The notes below the pieces were generated by a model. That model was not told the origin of the DNA. It saw only the letters and a program-made list of their open reading frames with translations, and ran no database searches. Shown here piece by piece: positions 17,601 to 26,437 of a stretch of 64,000 nucleotides of DNA (the stretch's first letter is position 1; the number at the start of each line of letters is the position of its first letter). Source of the DNA: Mesorhizobium sp. CA8 (GTDB taxonomy: Bacteria > Pseudomonadota > Alphaproteobacteria > Rhizobiales > Rhizobiaceae); NCBI RefSeq assembly GCF_020164955.1, contig NZ_JAIUHG010000027.1, positions 34,024-98,023 of the forward strand, written 5' to 3'. Position numbers and translations under genes: made by a program.

Positions 17601-19418
17601 AGGCTGATCGCCGCCTTCGACCATCGCGACATCTTCATCGATCCCGATCCGGACATGGCCGCCTCGATGGCCGAACGCCAGCGCATGTTTGCGCTGCCGC
17701 GCTCGTCCTGGCAGGACTATAACAAGTCGAAGCTGTCGCAAGGCGGCATCATCGTCTCGCGCAACCAGAAATCGATCACGCTGCCGCAAGCGGCGGCCGC
17801 CGCGATCGGGTTGTCCAAGACCACGGCGACGCCGGTCGAGATCATGAACGCCATCCTCAAGGCGCCGGTCGATCTTCTGTGGTTCGGCGGCATCGGCACC
17901 TATGTGCGGGCTTCCGGCGAAAGCAATCAGGATGTCGGCGACCGCGCCAATGATGCCATCCGCGTCACCGCGCTCGATGTCCGGGCGAAGGTCATCGGCG
18001 AGGGCGCCAATCTTGGCGTCACGCAGCGGGCGCGCATCGAGTTCGGCATGAATGGCGGCCGCTGCAACTCCGACGCCATCGACAATTCGGGCGGCGTCAA
18101 CTGTTCCGACGTCGAGGTCAACATTAAGATCGCGCTGGCGTCAGCCATGCGCAAAGGATCGCTGACCAGGCCGGCGCGCAACAAGCTGCTCGCCGAAATG
18201 ACCGACGAGGTCAGCGCGCTGGTGCTCGCCAACAACTACCAGCAGACGCTGGCACTATCGCTGGCGCGCAAGCGCGGGCTCGCCGACATAGCGCACCAGG
18301 CGCGCTTCATGACGGCGCTGGAAGCGCGCGGCCTGCTCGACCGCGCGGTCGAGACGCTGCCTTCGCCGGCGGCGCTCGCCGAACGGGAGGCGCGCGGCGA
18401 GCCGCTGACCAGGGCCGAGCTCGGCGTGCTGCTCGCCTATGCCAAGATCGTGCTGTTTTCCGACATCGTCGCCAGCGACGTGCCGGACGATCAGCATTTC
18501 GACCGCGACCTGATGGGCTATTTCCCGGAACGCATGGCCAAGAAATTTGCCGGCGAGATCCACGACCACAGGCTGCGCCGCGAGATCATCGCGCGCGTCG
18601 TCGCCAACGACCTGGTCAATCGCGGCGGCCCGTCCTTCGTCAACCGGCTGCAGGAATCGACCGGCCGCACGGCTGCCGATGTCGTGCGCACCTTCGCCGT
18701 GGTCCGCGACGGCTTCACGCTGCCGGCGCTCTACAAGGAAATCGACGCGCTCGACAACCAGATTGACGGCCAGGTCCAGCTCGATCTCTATCAGGCGGTT
18801 AGCCGGCTCATCTTCATGACCAGCGGCTGGTATCTGAAGAACGAAGCGGGCTCCGCGCCGCTCGGGCAGCGCATCGCCGAATTGCAGGAAGCCCGCAAGG
18901 CGCTTGAACCGAAGCTTCTCTCGCTGCTGCCGGCCTTCTCGCGCGAGCGCATCGAGGAGCGGCGGCACGGCCTGTTCAAGGGCGGCGCGCCGGAAAAGCT
19001 CGCCGGGCAGCTCGCTCTGACCGAGGTGGCCGAGTTGATCCCGGATGTCGCGCTCACCGCACGCACCGCCAGTGCCGACATCGTCAGCGCGGCCAAGGCC
19101 TTCTTCGCCGTCAGCGACGCCTTCCGCATCCCACGCGTCGAGGAAGCCGCGCGTTCGATCATGCCGGCGGATTATTACGACCAGCTGGCGCTGTCGCGCG
19201 CGACCGACACGATCGGCGTGGCGCGTCGCGGCATCGCGGTAGCGGCGCTCACCGGTTACGGCACGGCGGCGGATCCGGTCGCGGCCTGGCTCGAAGCCGG
19301 CGGCGAGCGCGTCGCCCGCATCCGCGAACGGCTGCAGGCGCTGACCGAAGGCGGCGACATCACCGTGTCGCGGCTGTCGGTGGCATCCGGCCTGATGAGC
19401 GACCTGACGGGGATGTGA
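14652..19418 (+). CDS. NAD-glutamate dehydrogenase (large, about 180-kDa class)
   Basis: This enzyme catalyses NAD-dependent oxidative deamination of glutamate to 2-oxoglutarate and ammonia in the cytoplasm, mainly during amino-acid catabolism. The 1588-residue length is typical of the bacterial GDH-180 class. The N-terminal half is the ACT-like regulatory region (PFLFDSILGEITETSGEP near 90). The catalytic core starts near 790 with FGPVARGGLRWSDRAQDYRTE, continues with the substrate-binding lysine motif VPVGAKGGFYPKKLP (about 830), and has the nucleotide-binding segment VVGVGDMSGDVFGNGMLLS near 963. A C-terminal helical extension follows. GGGAGGG lies 10 nt before the ATG. It stands alone as a single-gene unit; no allosteric-site prediction is possible from sequence. 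Confidence 0.95.
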   Translation: MASVKSKPRKKAAAKAEEKPARLSDYLLARAPAEDIAAYDVTDLERAGELAGRAVSSHRKGDSVVAVEADSGVACDGRPVTVITVVNDNMPFLFDSILGEITETSGEPTLVTHPIVTVRHGKTGVVEVLGEGGKEDDDRLSVVHVHIPRLTADQAKNLAERLRKVLSQVRAAVVDWKRMLARLDQAISEFRYMAVPLDKKSVAEAIAFLEWLRDDNFTFLGMREFKYIGGEESGNLERAEKPGLGILSDPDVLVLRRGTEAVTTTPEIRAFLHGPEPLIVTKANAKSSVHRRTYLDYIGIKTYTAKGALAGELRIVGLFTSTAYTRSVMKIPYLRSKAEAVISKSGFDPHDHSGKALINILESYPRDELFQVSVPILRKHASAILGLIERPRVRALVRVDQFDRFVSVIVFVPRDRYDSVVREKVGTYLKTVFEGRLSAYYPAFPEGGLARVHFIIGRSGGKTPKVEQSTIEAAIRDIVRTWEDALSEAAEAAGSDPGLKAIAARFPESYRDSFSAAVALADAGRIAKISADNPIAIDYYRHADQKPHQAALKIYHFGSPVALSRRVPVLENIGFRVISERTFEVADAGSGKVFIHDMELENSYGKPIDLTDGGALFEDAFLSVWRGDVDNDGYNGLAQTAGLWSGEITILRAYGRYLQQAGIPQSQDFIAAALNRYPEIARGLHALFVARLGPTAEGDGVVAAKHLKAKIKDALEEVPNIDDDTIIRRYLNLVEASLRTNHFVADTKAKGQSLAIKLDSQAIEGLPAPRPWREIFVYGSEVEGVHLRFGPVARGGLRWSDRAQDYRTEVLGLVKAQQVKNAVIVPVGAKGGFYPKKLPMSAGRDAIFEAGTSAYKNFVSSLLSITDNIGVDGVIPPAGVVRRDQDDPYFVVAADKGTATFSDIANAISEKHHFWLDDAFASGGSAGYDHKKMGITAKGAWEAVKRHFREMNRDIQTSPFTVVGVGDMSGDVFGNGMLLSPATRLIAAFDHRDIFIDPDPDMAASMAERQRMFALPRSSWQDYNKSKLSQGGIIVSRNQKSITLPQAAAAAIGLSKTTATPVEIMNAILKAPVDLLWFGGIGTYVRASGESNQDVGDRANDAIRVTALDVRAKVIGEGANLGVTQRARIEFGMNGGRCNSDAIDNSGGVNCSDVEVNIKIALASAMRKGSLTRPARNKLLAEMTDEVSALVLANNYQQTLALSLARKRGLADIAHQARFMTALEARGLLDRAVETLPSPAALAEREARGEPLTRAELGVLLAYAKIVLFSDIVASDVPDDQHFDRDLMGYFPERMAKKFAGEIHDHRLRREIIARVVANDLVNRGGPSFVNRLQESTGRTAADVVRTFAVVRDGFTLPALYKEIDALDNQIDGQVQLDLYQAVSRLIFMTSGWYLKNEAGSAPLGQRIAELQEARKALEPKLLSLLPAFSRERIEERRHGLFKGGAPEKLAGQLALTEVAELIPDVALTARTASADIVSAAKAFFAVSDAFRIPRVEEAARSIMPADYYDQLALSRATDTIGVARRGIAVAALTGYGTAADPVAAWLEAGGERVARIRERLQALTEGGDITVSRLSVASGLMSDLTGM

Positions 19419-19507
19419 AGTTCCTCGCGCCCCTGCCAAAGCGGCTGGCCTTTGGCGATAGGTGCATGGCAGCTTGGCGCATGTATTGCCTATGCTGCAC
19501 TGGTCGA

Positions 19508-19640
19508 CCCCCACTCCGTCTCGGCTTCGCCGAGCCACCTCTCCCCCGATCGACGGGGGAGAGGAAAGGCGCCAAGCTTTTTGCCGTCACTCGTCCAGCA
19601 AGGCTCCCTTCCTTTCCCTCCGGAGGGGGGAAACGTGGCG
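19508..19640. repeat. palindromic intergenic repeat, family A' copy 2
   Basis: ACTCCGTCTCGGC and the central hairpin CTCTCCCCC-GATCGA-CGGGGGAGAG match the copy at 12484-12629, but the distal half has diverged and ends in CCCTCCGGAGGGGGGAAACG. It occupies the middle of the 417-nt gap between the GDH and MFS genes; I see nothing else in that gap. Confidence 0.65.
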
Positions 19641-19835
19641 CTGCGAAGCAGCGACGGATTGGGGAACCACGTGGCAATCAAGCCTCGGCCTGATCAGTCG
19701 CGCCAGTCACAGAAGATGTCTGCATAGCGTAGCCCACTCGTGGGGCGGGGAATTGGCCCCATGCTTGTTCATTTGCATCGCTGCTTGAAAACATGCAGAC
19801 ATGCGCCCGACGCGAGCGATGCCAGGGGAATCAGC

Positions 19836-21224
19836 ATGGCGGCAGTAGAGACAGTGCAGCGGTCATCGGGGCGCGGCATCTGGGGCTGGATGTTCTTCGA
19901 CTGGGCGGCGCAGCCTTTCTTCACCGTCGTCACCACCTTCATCTTCGGGCCCTATTTCGTCTCGCGCATGGCGAGCGACCCGACCGCCGGGCAGGCCGCC
20001 TGGGGCTACGGCATTGCCGCCGCCGGACTGGTCATCGCGGTGCTGTCGCCGGTGCTCGGCTCGATCGCCGACCAGACCGGGCCGCGCAAGCCGTGGATCG
20101 CGTTTTTCGCGACGATGAAGATCGTCAGCCTCAGCCTGTTGTGGTTCGCGGCACCGGGTTCGAACCTGTTCCTGGTCGTGCTGTTGTTCTCGCTGGCCTC
20201 GGTGGCGGCCGAATTCTCGACCGTGTTCAACGATTCCATGATGCCGCGGCTGGTGCCGAAGGAAGAGATCGGCCGGATTTCCAACGTCGCCTGGGGGCTC
20301 GGCTATCTCGGCGGCATGGTGGCGCTGATCTTCGTGGTGCTGTTCCTGGCCGGCAATCTCGAAACGGGCAAGACGCTCATCGGCCTCGACCCGCTGTTCG
20401 GGCTCGATCCGAAACTCGGCGAAGACGCGCGCTTCACCGGGCCGATGTCGGCCGGCTGGTATTTCCTGTTCATCCTGCCGATGTTCTTCTTCACGCCCGA
20501 CGCCATCAAAGGAATCCCGATCGGTCCGGCGGTGCGCGAGGGTCTGTCCGAGTTGAAGTCGACGCTTGCCGAAGTGCGCCAACGCAGCGGCATCCTGCGC
20601 TTCCTCCTGGCCCGCATGGTCTATCAGGACGGCGTCAATGCGCTGCTCGCGCTCGGCGGCACGTTCGCAGCCGGCATGTTCCACTGGTCGATCACCGAGA
20701 TCGGCATGTTCGGCATCATCCTCAACGTCGTCGCCATCTTCGGCTGTTGGATCGCGGCGCGGCTCGATACCGCGCTCGGCTCCAAGGCCGTGGTGATGAT
20801 CGCGCTGGTGATGCTGTCGGTCGCCACGATCGGCGTCGTCTCGACCGGGCCTGGCTTCACGCTGCTCGGCCTGATCGCGCTGTCGACCGCCGATTCCGGC
20901 GGCCTGTTCGGTACCGCGGCCGAGAAAGCCTATATCCTCTACGGCCTGCTGATCGGGCTTGCCTTCGGTCCCGTGCAGGCTTCGTCGCGATCCTATATGG
21001 CGCGCAGCGTGACCGCCGCCGAGTCCGGCCGCTATTTCGGCATCTATGCGCTGGCCGGCCGGGCAACCAGCTTCCTGGCGCCATTCATGGTGGCGACCAT
21101 TACCACCATGAGCGATTCACCACGGCTCGGTATGGCGGCGATCATCCTGTTCCTGGGCATCGGCATGGCGATCCTGGCGGGGATACCCTATCCGGCGGAT
21201 AAGCCGAAGGAGATGCTTCGATAA
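19836..21224 (+). CDS. MFS transporter, UMF1/Atg22-like
   Basis: The product is a 462-residue inner-membrane permease of the major facilitator superfamily with about 12 hydrophobic segments. GWMFFDWAAQPFFTVVTTFIFGPYF near the N-terminus and the following loop GSIADQTGPRKPWI are typical of the UMF1 family related to vacuolar Atg22; the C-terminal half has GPVQASSRSYMARSVTAAESGRYFG. Atg22 effluxes amino acids from the yeast vacuole, but bacterial members have no settled substrate. The start at 19836 has AGGGG 8 nt upstream; an earlier in-frame ATG at 19740 lacks a site. Confidence 0.87.
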   Translation: MAAVETVQRSSGRGIWGWMFFDWAAQPFFTVVTTFIFGPYFVSRMASDPTAGQAAWGYGIAAAGLVIAVLSPVLGSIADQTGPRKPWIAFFATMKIVSLSLLWFAAPGSNLFLVVLLFSLASVAAEFSTVFNDSMMPRLVPKEEIGRISNVAWGLGYLGGMVALIFVVLFLAGNLETGKTLIGLDPLFGLDPKLGEDARFTGPMSAGWYFLFILPMFFFTPDAIKGIPIGPAVREGLSELKSTLAEVRQRSGILRFLLARMVYQDGVNALLALGGTFAAGMFHWSITEIGMFGIILNVVAIFGCWIAARLDTALGSKAVVMIALVMLSVATIGVVSTGPGFTLLGLIALSTADSGGLFGTAAEKAYILYGLLIGLAFGPVQASSRSYMARSVTAAESGRYFGIYALAGRATSFLAPFMVATITTMSDSPRLGMAAIILFLGIGMAILAGIPYPADKPKEMLR

Positions 21225-21234
21225 TTCTACTCCG

Positions 21235-21339
21235 CTAGAGCGCTTCACCGTTTCACGGAAACGGCGAACCGCTCTATCTCTTTGTTTTTACGCAATTCCG
21301 GACGGAAAACCGCTCACACTTTTCCTGGAATTGCTCTAG
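21235..21339. repeat. intergenic repeat, family D copy 1
   Basis: A 105-nt unit is bounded by inverted CTAGAGC and GCTCTAG. It contains CACCGTTTCACGGAAACGG and CGCAATTCCGGACGGAAAACCG. A diverged partial copy is at 45391-45453. Units of this kind are dispersed in rhizobial chromosomes. Confidence 0.7.
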
Positions 21340-21347
21340 CCACTTGC

Positions 21348-21418
21348 CGCGGTTTTCTGCGCTTCCGGTGCTCACGGACCCGAATGTCCGCTCCGCTCCG
21401 GTTCTCGAAACGCACCAA
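21348..21418. repeat. family B repeat fragment (core only)
   Basis: TTTTCTGCGCTTCCGGTGCTCACG and CGCTCCGCTCCGGTTCTCG match the core of the elements at 8970-9113 and 41691-41831. The central ACTTTAAGT is replaced here by GACCCGAATGTC, and the terminal arms are missing. Confidence 0.6.
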
Positions 21419-21462
21419 TCGACTCAGCGGAGCGAATTCTTGAAGCATCTCCGCCTCGAGCA

Positions 21463-23079
21463 TCAATGCCTGAAATGTCTTACCTCGGTGAACACCATGG
21501 CGATGCCGTGCTCGTCGGCGGCGGCGATTACGTCGTCGTCGCGCATCGAGCCGCCGGGCTGGAACACCGCGGTGGCGCCGGCCTCGATGGCCGACAATAG
21601 CCCATCGGCGAAGGGGAAGAAGGCGTCCGAGGCGACGACCGAACCTTTGGTCAGCGGCTCGGCGAGGCCCGCAGCTTCAGCTGCGTCCAGCGCCTTGCGG
21701 GCGGCGATGCGCGAGGAATCGACGCGGCTCATCTGGCCGGCGCCGATGCCGACCGTCGCCCCGTCCTTCGCATAGACGATGGCGTTGGACTTGACGTGCT
21801 TGGCGACACGGAAGGCGAATTTGAGGTCGGCCATCTCAGCCGGTGTCGGCGCGCGCTTCGTCACCACTTTCAGCTCGAGGTCGTCGACCACGACATTGTC
21901 GCGGCCTTGCACCAGCAGCCCGCCGGCGACGGATTTCACCGTCGTGCCGGCGGCGCGCGGATCGGGCAGGCCGCCGGTGACCAGCAGGCGCAAATTCTTC
22001 TTCGCAGCGACGATCGCGGCGGCCTCGTCGGTGGCGTCGGGCGCGATGATGACCTCGGTGAAGGTCTTGACGATTTCCTCCGCCGCCTCGGCATCGAGGA
22101 TGCGGTTCATGGCGACGATGCCGCCGAAGGCCGAGACCGGGTCGCAGGCCAACGCCTTGGCGTAGGCCGCCTTCAGCGATGAGCCCTCGGCAACGCCGCA
22201 GGGGTTGGCATGCTTGATGATGGCGACCGCCGCCGAGCGCGCCGGATCGAACTCGCCGACCAACTCGAAAGCGGCGTCGGTGTCGTTGATGTTGTTGTAG
22301 GAGAGCTGTTTGCCCTGCAACTGCGTTGCCGTTGCCACGCCCGGCCGCCTGTCGCCCGACAGGTAGAAGCCTGCGCCCTGATGCGGGTTCTCGCCATAGC
22401 GCATCACCTGGTCGAGCCGGCCACCGAACGCGCGCCATGTCGGGTGCTCGATCTCCAGCGCCTCGGCGAACCAGCCGGAGATCGCCGCATCATAGGTGGC
22501 GGTGCGGGCGAAGGCCTTCGCCGCCAGCATCTTGCGGAAGTCGAGCGAGAGCGAGCCGAGATTCATCTCCAGCGCGTTGACGACGGAGGCATAGTCGACC
22601 GGGTCGGTGACGATGGCGACATAGGCGTGGTTCTTGGCCGAGGCGCGGATCATCGCCGGGCCGCCGATGTCGATGTTCTCGACGATCGAGGCATAGCCGG
22701 CGCCGGAGCGGCGGACCTCCTCGAACGGATAGAGATTGCAGACGACGAGGTCGATCGGCTCGATGTTGTGGTCGTGCATGGCCTTGGCATGGTCAGGATC
22801 GTCGCGGATGCCGAGCAGCGCGCCATGCACCGACGGATGCAAGGTCTTCACCCGCCCATCCATGATCTCGGGAAAGCCGGTGAGCTCGGAGACGTCGCGG
22901 ACCACCAGGCCCGCCCCGGCGAGGGCCTTTGCCGTGCCGCCCGTCGAAACCAGCTCGACGCCGGCCGCGGCGAGCGCCCTGGCGAAGTCGATCAGGCCGG
23001 TCTTGTCGAAGACGGAAAGCAGCGCGCGGCGCACCGGAACGAGGTCGGGCGCCGGAATGTTTTTTGTGGGCACGGCCAT
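21463..23079 (-). CDS. purH: bifunctional AICAR transformylase / IMP cyclohydrolase
   Basis: This enzyme carries out the last two steps of de novo purine synthesis: formylation of AICAR by 10-formyl-THF, then ring closure to IMP. The 538-residue length is standard. The N-terminal cyclohydrolase domain begins RRALLSVFDKTGLIDFARAL and includes ELVSTGGTAKAL and VTELTGFPEIMDGRVKTLHP (here DVSELTGFPEIMDGRVKTLH). The transformylase domain has LRYGENPHQ (VMRYGENPHQ), KHANPCGVA, and ends SDAFFPFADGL and the C-terminal QPGGSMRDDDVI. It is the last gene of the minus-strand series htpX, rsmB-like, heparinase-like and purH. A short direct repeat (CGGAAATCAAG twice, 18 nt apart near 23140-23168) lies just upstream. 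Confidence 0.97.
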   Translation of the reverse strand: MAVPTKNIPAPDLVPVRRALLSVFDKTGLIDFARALAAAGVELVSTGGTAKALAGAGLVVRDVSELTGFPEIMDGRVKTLHPSVHGALLGIRDDPDHAKAMHDHNIEPIDLVVCNLYPFEEVRRSGAGYASIVENIDIGGPAMIRASAKNHAYVAIVTDPVDYASVVNALEMNLGSLSLDFRKMLAAKAFARTATYDAAISGWFAEALEIEHPTWRAFGGRLDQVMRYGENPHQGAGFYLSGDRRPGVATATQLQGKQLSYNNINDTDAAFELVGEFDPARSAAVAIIKHANPCGVAEGSSLKAAYAKALACDPVSAFGGIVAMNRILDAEAAEEIVKTFTEVIIAPDATDEAAAIVAAKKNLRLLVTGGLPDPRAAGTTVKSVAGGLLVQGRDNVVVDDLELKVVTKRAPTPAEMADLKFAFRVAKHVKSNAIVYAKDGATVGIGAGQMSRVDSSRIAARKALDAAEAAGLAEPLTKGSVVASDAFFPFADGLLSAIEAGATAVFQPGGSMRDDDVIAAADEHGIAMVFTEVRHFRH

Positions 23080-23192
23080 GACGGGCGGCCTTTCAGAGCT
23101 GTTGGAAGGGGATGCTGGCCGGCCCTAGCATATGAGGCCCGGAAATCAAGTGAGTCTCGGAAATCAAGCACGCAGCTGGGTTTGTCCGAAAT

Positions 23193-24938
23193 TCAGTTGT
23201 TCTCGGGATGGCCGGCGATATCGGTGCGGGTCAGTTGCCAGTGGACCTCGGCAATTTCCGAGGCCTTGAAGGCGAGCACGATCTGCCGGCTGCGGCGTGG
23301 GCCGCCCAATCCGGCGAAGTAGATCGATTCCTCGACCTCCGGCGCCACCTCGGCACAAGTGAAGACCCAGCTGTCGCCCTGGGCGGCGGCAAGAGTGAGC
23401 CGGTCGTGGTCGTCCTGCAGCAGGCCGATATCGGGGTGGACATGAAAACGCACCGTGACGAAGTCGCGGCCGTTGTTGCGGATCGCCGCATTGCCCGGGC
23501 GCAGGAAACGGTCGCGGCCGGCGAGCACGTTGCCGTTCGTGGTCAGCTTCAGCTCGCGCTCATGCAGGAAGCCGAATTGCTGGACATAGCCGTCATGGCG
23601 GGCGACGAAGCCGTGCACGCCCTTCTGGTCGAGGCGTTTGCAGGGCACATGCTGCGGGCCGCCGATCAGCGGCGAACCCAAAAGATCGCTGACGCGCAGC
23701 GAGTGGCTGAAGCGCGCTGAGGAGGTGTCGTTGATAGTGGCAGTCGAATGCGCGGCGGTGGCGCGGGCGAGCGGGCGGAATTCCGGGGCGCCGTAGGTGT
23801 CGATGCCGGCATTGACGATGAAGTGGTGGCGGCCGGAGGAGAGTTCGAAGGCGAGACAGCCGGCATGTGCTGCGTTGGAGACCTCGACCGGCGGCGGCAG
23901 GCCGGTGTCGGCGATCACCGTCACACCACCCATCGACAGACGCTCGTAGCCGGAATGCGGCGCATGCAGCAGCGGTGCGCCCGCCGTGTCGTCATGGCGC
24001 ATGATGGTGGCGATGCGGTCGTGGATGGTAGCGCCCATGCCGTTGAAGCGGGCGAGGCTGCCGTTCTGGTGACGGAAGAAACGCAGCGCCGGCAGCATGC
24101 GGTCGATGGCGCCGATCAGCGCCGACGGCGGCGCCTCGGCCTGGTTGGCATAGGTCTGGCGCAGCGGCAGGAGATCGGCCAGCAGTTCCAGCACCGCCAT
24201 CGGGTTGCGCGAGATGTGGCCGCCATCAGGCAGGATCTGGCGGTCGAGCTCCTCGGCCAGATTGCGCGTCGCGGCGCGCAGCGCCGAGGCCGGCGCCGGC
24301 AGCGATAGCGCCGCGAAGGCGAGCGCGATACGGGCGCGCAGCCTGCCTTCGCCATCCGGCATTTCGCGTGCCATCGAACGCAGGTAACGGATCTGCACGG
24401 CGAGCGATTTGAGGAAGGCGCGATAGAAGGGAAATTCGGCGCCTTGCAGCACCACCGTGGAATGCTGCAGCCAGGCGATGACGCGCTTGGCCGTCGTTCC
24501 GGGCTCCCAGGCGATGCCCGAAATCTGGTTGCCGTGCATGGCGATCCAGTCGGTCACGAGCGCCCTGGCATTGGCCGCGGCAAGCTCGGTGCCGGTGGCG
24601 CGCATGTGGCGCAGCCAGCGAAAGCCGTGCAGCGATTTCTGCCAGCCGCGATTGGGCACGTCGACCTGGAAGGGCGACCTGCCGCCAGTCTCGACCAGAT
24701 GGCCGGACAGCGGGTAGCGGCCGTAATAGATCTCCAGCGCGATCTGCGGATCGGCAAGCCGCAGGTCAGGCGGGGCGATCAGGACGCGTTCGGGCGTGCG
24801 GCCGGAATAGCGCCAGCGATAGATCGGCCCGGCGCGGAGGCGCTGGCGCGTTTTGCGCCAGAACTCCCTCGCGACAAGCGTCCAAAGACGCGTCGTGCTG
24901 CCGGCAACAAGTGCCAATAGCCCTCCTGATGTCCCCAT
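23193..24938 (-). CDS. heparinase II/III family protein
   Basis: The 581-residue protein has an N-terminal alpha-helical toroid-like region and a C-terminal heparinase II/III beta-sandwich (from about 330: SGYERLSMGGVTVIADTG, then CLAFELSSGRHHFIVNAG). Characterised relatives are polysaccharide lyases acting on acidic glycans, but this bacterial subgroup is usually uncharacterised. No signal peptide is evident, only a mildly hydrophobic start (LLALVAGSTTRLW), so it may act in the cytoplasm or with the membrane. The ATG at 24938 has no ribosome binding site; a TTG at 24917 preceded by AGGAGGG is an attractive alternative. It lies between rsmB-like and purH genes. Confidence 0.85.
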   Translation of the reverse strand: MGTSGGLLALVAGSTTRLWTLVAREFWRKTRQRLRAGPIYRWRYSGRTPERVLIAPPDLRLADPQIALEIYYGRYPLSGHLVETGGRSPFQVDVPNRGWQKSLHGFRWLRHMRATGTELAAANARALVTDWIAMHGNQISGIAWEPGTTAKRVIAWLQHSTVVLQGAEFPFYRAFLKSLAVQIRYLRSMAREMPDGEGRLRARIALAFAALSLPAPASALRAATRNLAEELDRQILPDGGHISRNPMAVLELLADLLPLRQTYANQAEAPPSALIGAIDRMLPALRFFRHQNGSLARFNGMGATIHDRIATIMRHDDTAGAPLLHAPHSGYERLSMGGVTVIADTGLPPPVEVSNAAHAGCLAFELSSGRHHFIVNAGIDTYGAPEFRPLARATAAHSTATINDTSSARFSHSLRVSDLLGSPLIGGPQHVPCKRLDQKGVHGFVARHDGYVQQFGFLHERELKLTTNGNVLAGRDRFLRPGNAAIRNNGRDFVTVRFHVHPDIGLLQDDHDRLTLAAAQGDSWVFTCAEVAPEVEESIYFAGLGGPRRSRQIVLAFKASEIAEVHWQLTRTDIAGHPENN

Positions 24939-25063
24939 AACCCAAGCACAAGCTTATGCGATTCAAGAACTTATGCGAAGGCGGATTTCGTCGAAGTGAA
25001 CCGCTTAACGCCGCCTTGCCCGTGCCGTCCCTAAAAAAGTCAGCAAGTTTTATTAGATAACCT

Positions 25064-26437
25064 TCAATCGGTCCGTCTCATCCGCGCGGCAAAGAAGCCG
25101 TCCAGGCCTGAAATCCCGGGCGATTCCAGCGCGAGATCGGCCGGCGTGGTGCGCAATGTCCCATCCGACGTCAGGAATGGATCGAGGCCGGCAAATTCGC
25201 CGGTCCGGATCGGATCGGCGGCGACGCCGGGCTTGCCGGCGAGGAAGGCGCGACAAAGCTCCTCCCCCTCGATCGGGTCGAGCGAGCAGTTGGAGAACAC
25301 GATCCGTCCTCCGGACCTGACGAGGCCGACAGCATGCGCAAGCAGCCGGCGCTGGAGATCGGCGAGCTTTTCGACATCCGCCATGGTCTTGGTCCAGGGC
25401 ACGTCGGGGTGGCGGCGCACCGTGCCGGTCGAGGAGCAGGGCGCATCGAGCAGCACGGCGTCGAACAAGTGCCCCGGCCGGTAATCCAGGAGGTCGGCCT
25501 GGACGAGATCGGCCGTCAGACCGAGACGGTCGAGATTCTGCTTGAGCCGCGCCAGCCGGTTCTTCGAGGCGTCGACAGCGGTGACCTGCGCGCCGGCCAG
25601 GATAAGCTGCGCCGTCTTGCCGCCGGGCGCGGCGCACAGATCGGCAACGCGCTGGCCCCTGATGTCGCCGAACAGGCGAGCCGGAAGGCTTGCGGCGGCA
25701 TCCTGCACCCACCAGGCGCCGTCTGTGAAACCGGGAAGGTCGGCGACATTGGCGGCGAGTTTTTCGACACGCACCGTGCCGGTCGGCAGCACGATACCGC
25801 CCAGCCGCTCGGCCCAGAGCGTGGGGTCGGCCTTGACCGTGAAATCGACCGCCGCCTCGTGGCGATGCGCGGCAAGGATGGCGCGCGCCTTGTCCGCTCC
25901 GCAGGCGGCAGTCAGCCGCTCCGAAAACCATTGCGGCGCCTCGTTGGTGGCGGCAAGCGCCGGGGCAAGCTCGGCCTCCTTGGCGCGGGCCAGCGAGCGC
26001 AGCACACCGTTGACGAGGCCTGAAAAGCGCAGCGTTCGCGGATCGGACTTGGCGTGGGTTACGGCAAGGTCGACGGCGGCGCTGTCGGGAACATCGAGGA
26101 ACAGGATCTGCGCGGCGGCGACATGGAGGATATGCGAGAGCGCCGTGGCGTTGGGCGGCAGCGGCTTTTCCAGGCGCTTCGACAGCAACCCGGCAATGGT
26201 CATGCGGTGGCGCAGCGCGGTCACCAGGATGGCGCGCACCAGCGCGCGGTCGCGGCTGTCCAGCGCCTTGTATTGCGGATGGCCGTGCTCGTTGTCGCTC
26301 AACCCGTCCAGCGGCGTGCGTGCGTCGATGACGGCGGCAAGCAGCCGCGCCGCTGCCTTGCGCGCGGCAAGGCCGGCTATCTCGTCACCGGCATTGCGTT
26401 CCGGATAGGCTGAATGTCCGCGCCTCGGCGGCGTCAC
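25064..26437 (-). CDS. RsmB/NOP family RNA cytosine-C5 methyltransferase
   Basis: This SAM-dependent methyltransferase probably makes m5C in 16S rRNA. The 457 residues include an N-terminal NusB-like helical domain (ARKAAARLLAAVIDARTPLD near 25, SRDRALVRAILVTALRH near 60). The catalytic domain follows, with SAM motif ADLCAAPGGKTAQL (about 265), the catalytic PC motif LLDAPCSSTGT (about 329) and the second cysteine in FSNCSLDPIEGE (about 387). Two cysteines in these places define the RsmB/NOP family. The start is a GTG overlapping the htpX stop (GTGA, 26434-26437), so the two genes are probably translationally coupled. Confidence 0.93.
   Translation of the reverse strand: MTPPRRGHSAYPERNAGDEIAGLAARKAAARLLAAVIDARTPLDGLSDNEHGHPQYKALDSRDRALVRAILVTALRHRMTIAGLLSKRLEKPLPPNATALSHILHVAAAQILFLDVPDSAAVDLAVTHAKSDPRTLRFSGLVNGVLRSLARAKEAELAPALAATNEAPQWFSERLTAACGADKARAILAAHRHEAAVDFTVKADPTLWAERLGGIVLPTGTVRVEKLAANVADLPGFTDGAWWVQDAAASLPARLFGDIRGQRVADLCAAPGGKTAQLILAGAQVTAVDASKNRLARLKQNLDRLGLTADLVQADLLDYRPGHLFDAVLLDAPCSSTGTVRRHPDVPWTKTMADVEKLADLQRRLLAHAVGLVRSGGRIVFSNCSLDPIEGEELCRAFLAGKPGVAADPIRTGEFAGLDPFLTSDGTLRTTPADLALESPGISGLDGFFAARMRRTD

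Noticed and set aside
16146..17789. A 547-codon minus-strand open frame
   Set aside because: It is antisense to the catalytic core of NAD-GDH. Long antisense frames are expected at this GC content, and the translation is low-complexity Arg/Gly/Asp-rich.
21235..21418. Riboswitch or tRNA in the gap between the MFS gene and purH
   Set aside because: The structure is explained by family D and family B repeats. I found no tRNA cloverleaf or known riboswitch core here or in other gaps.
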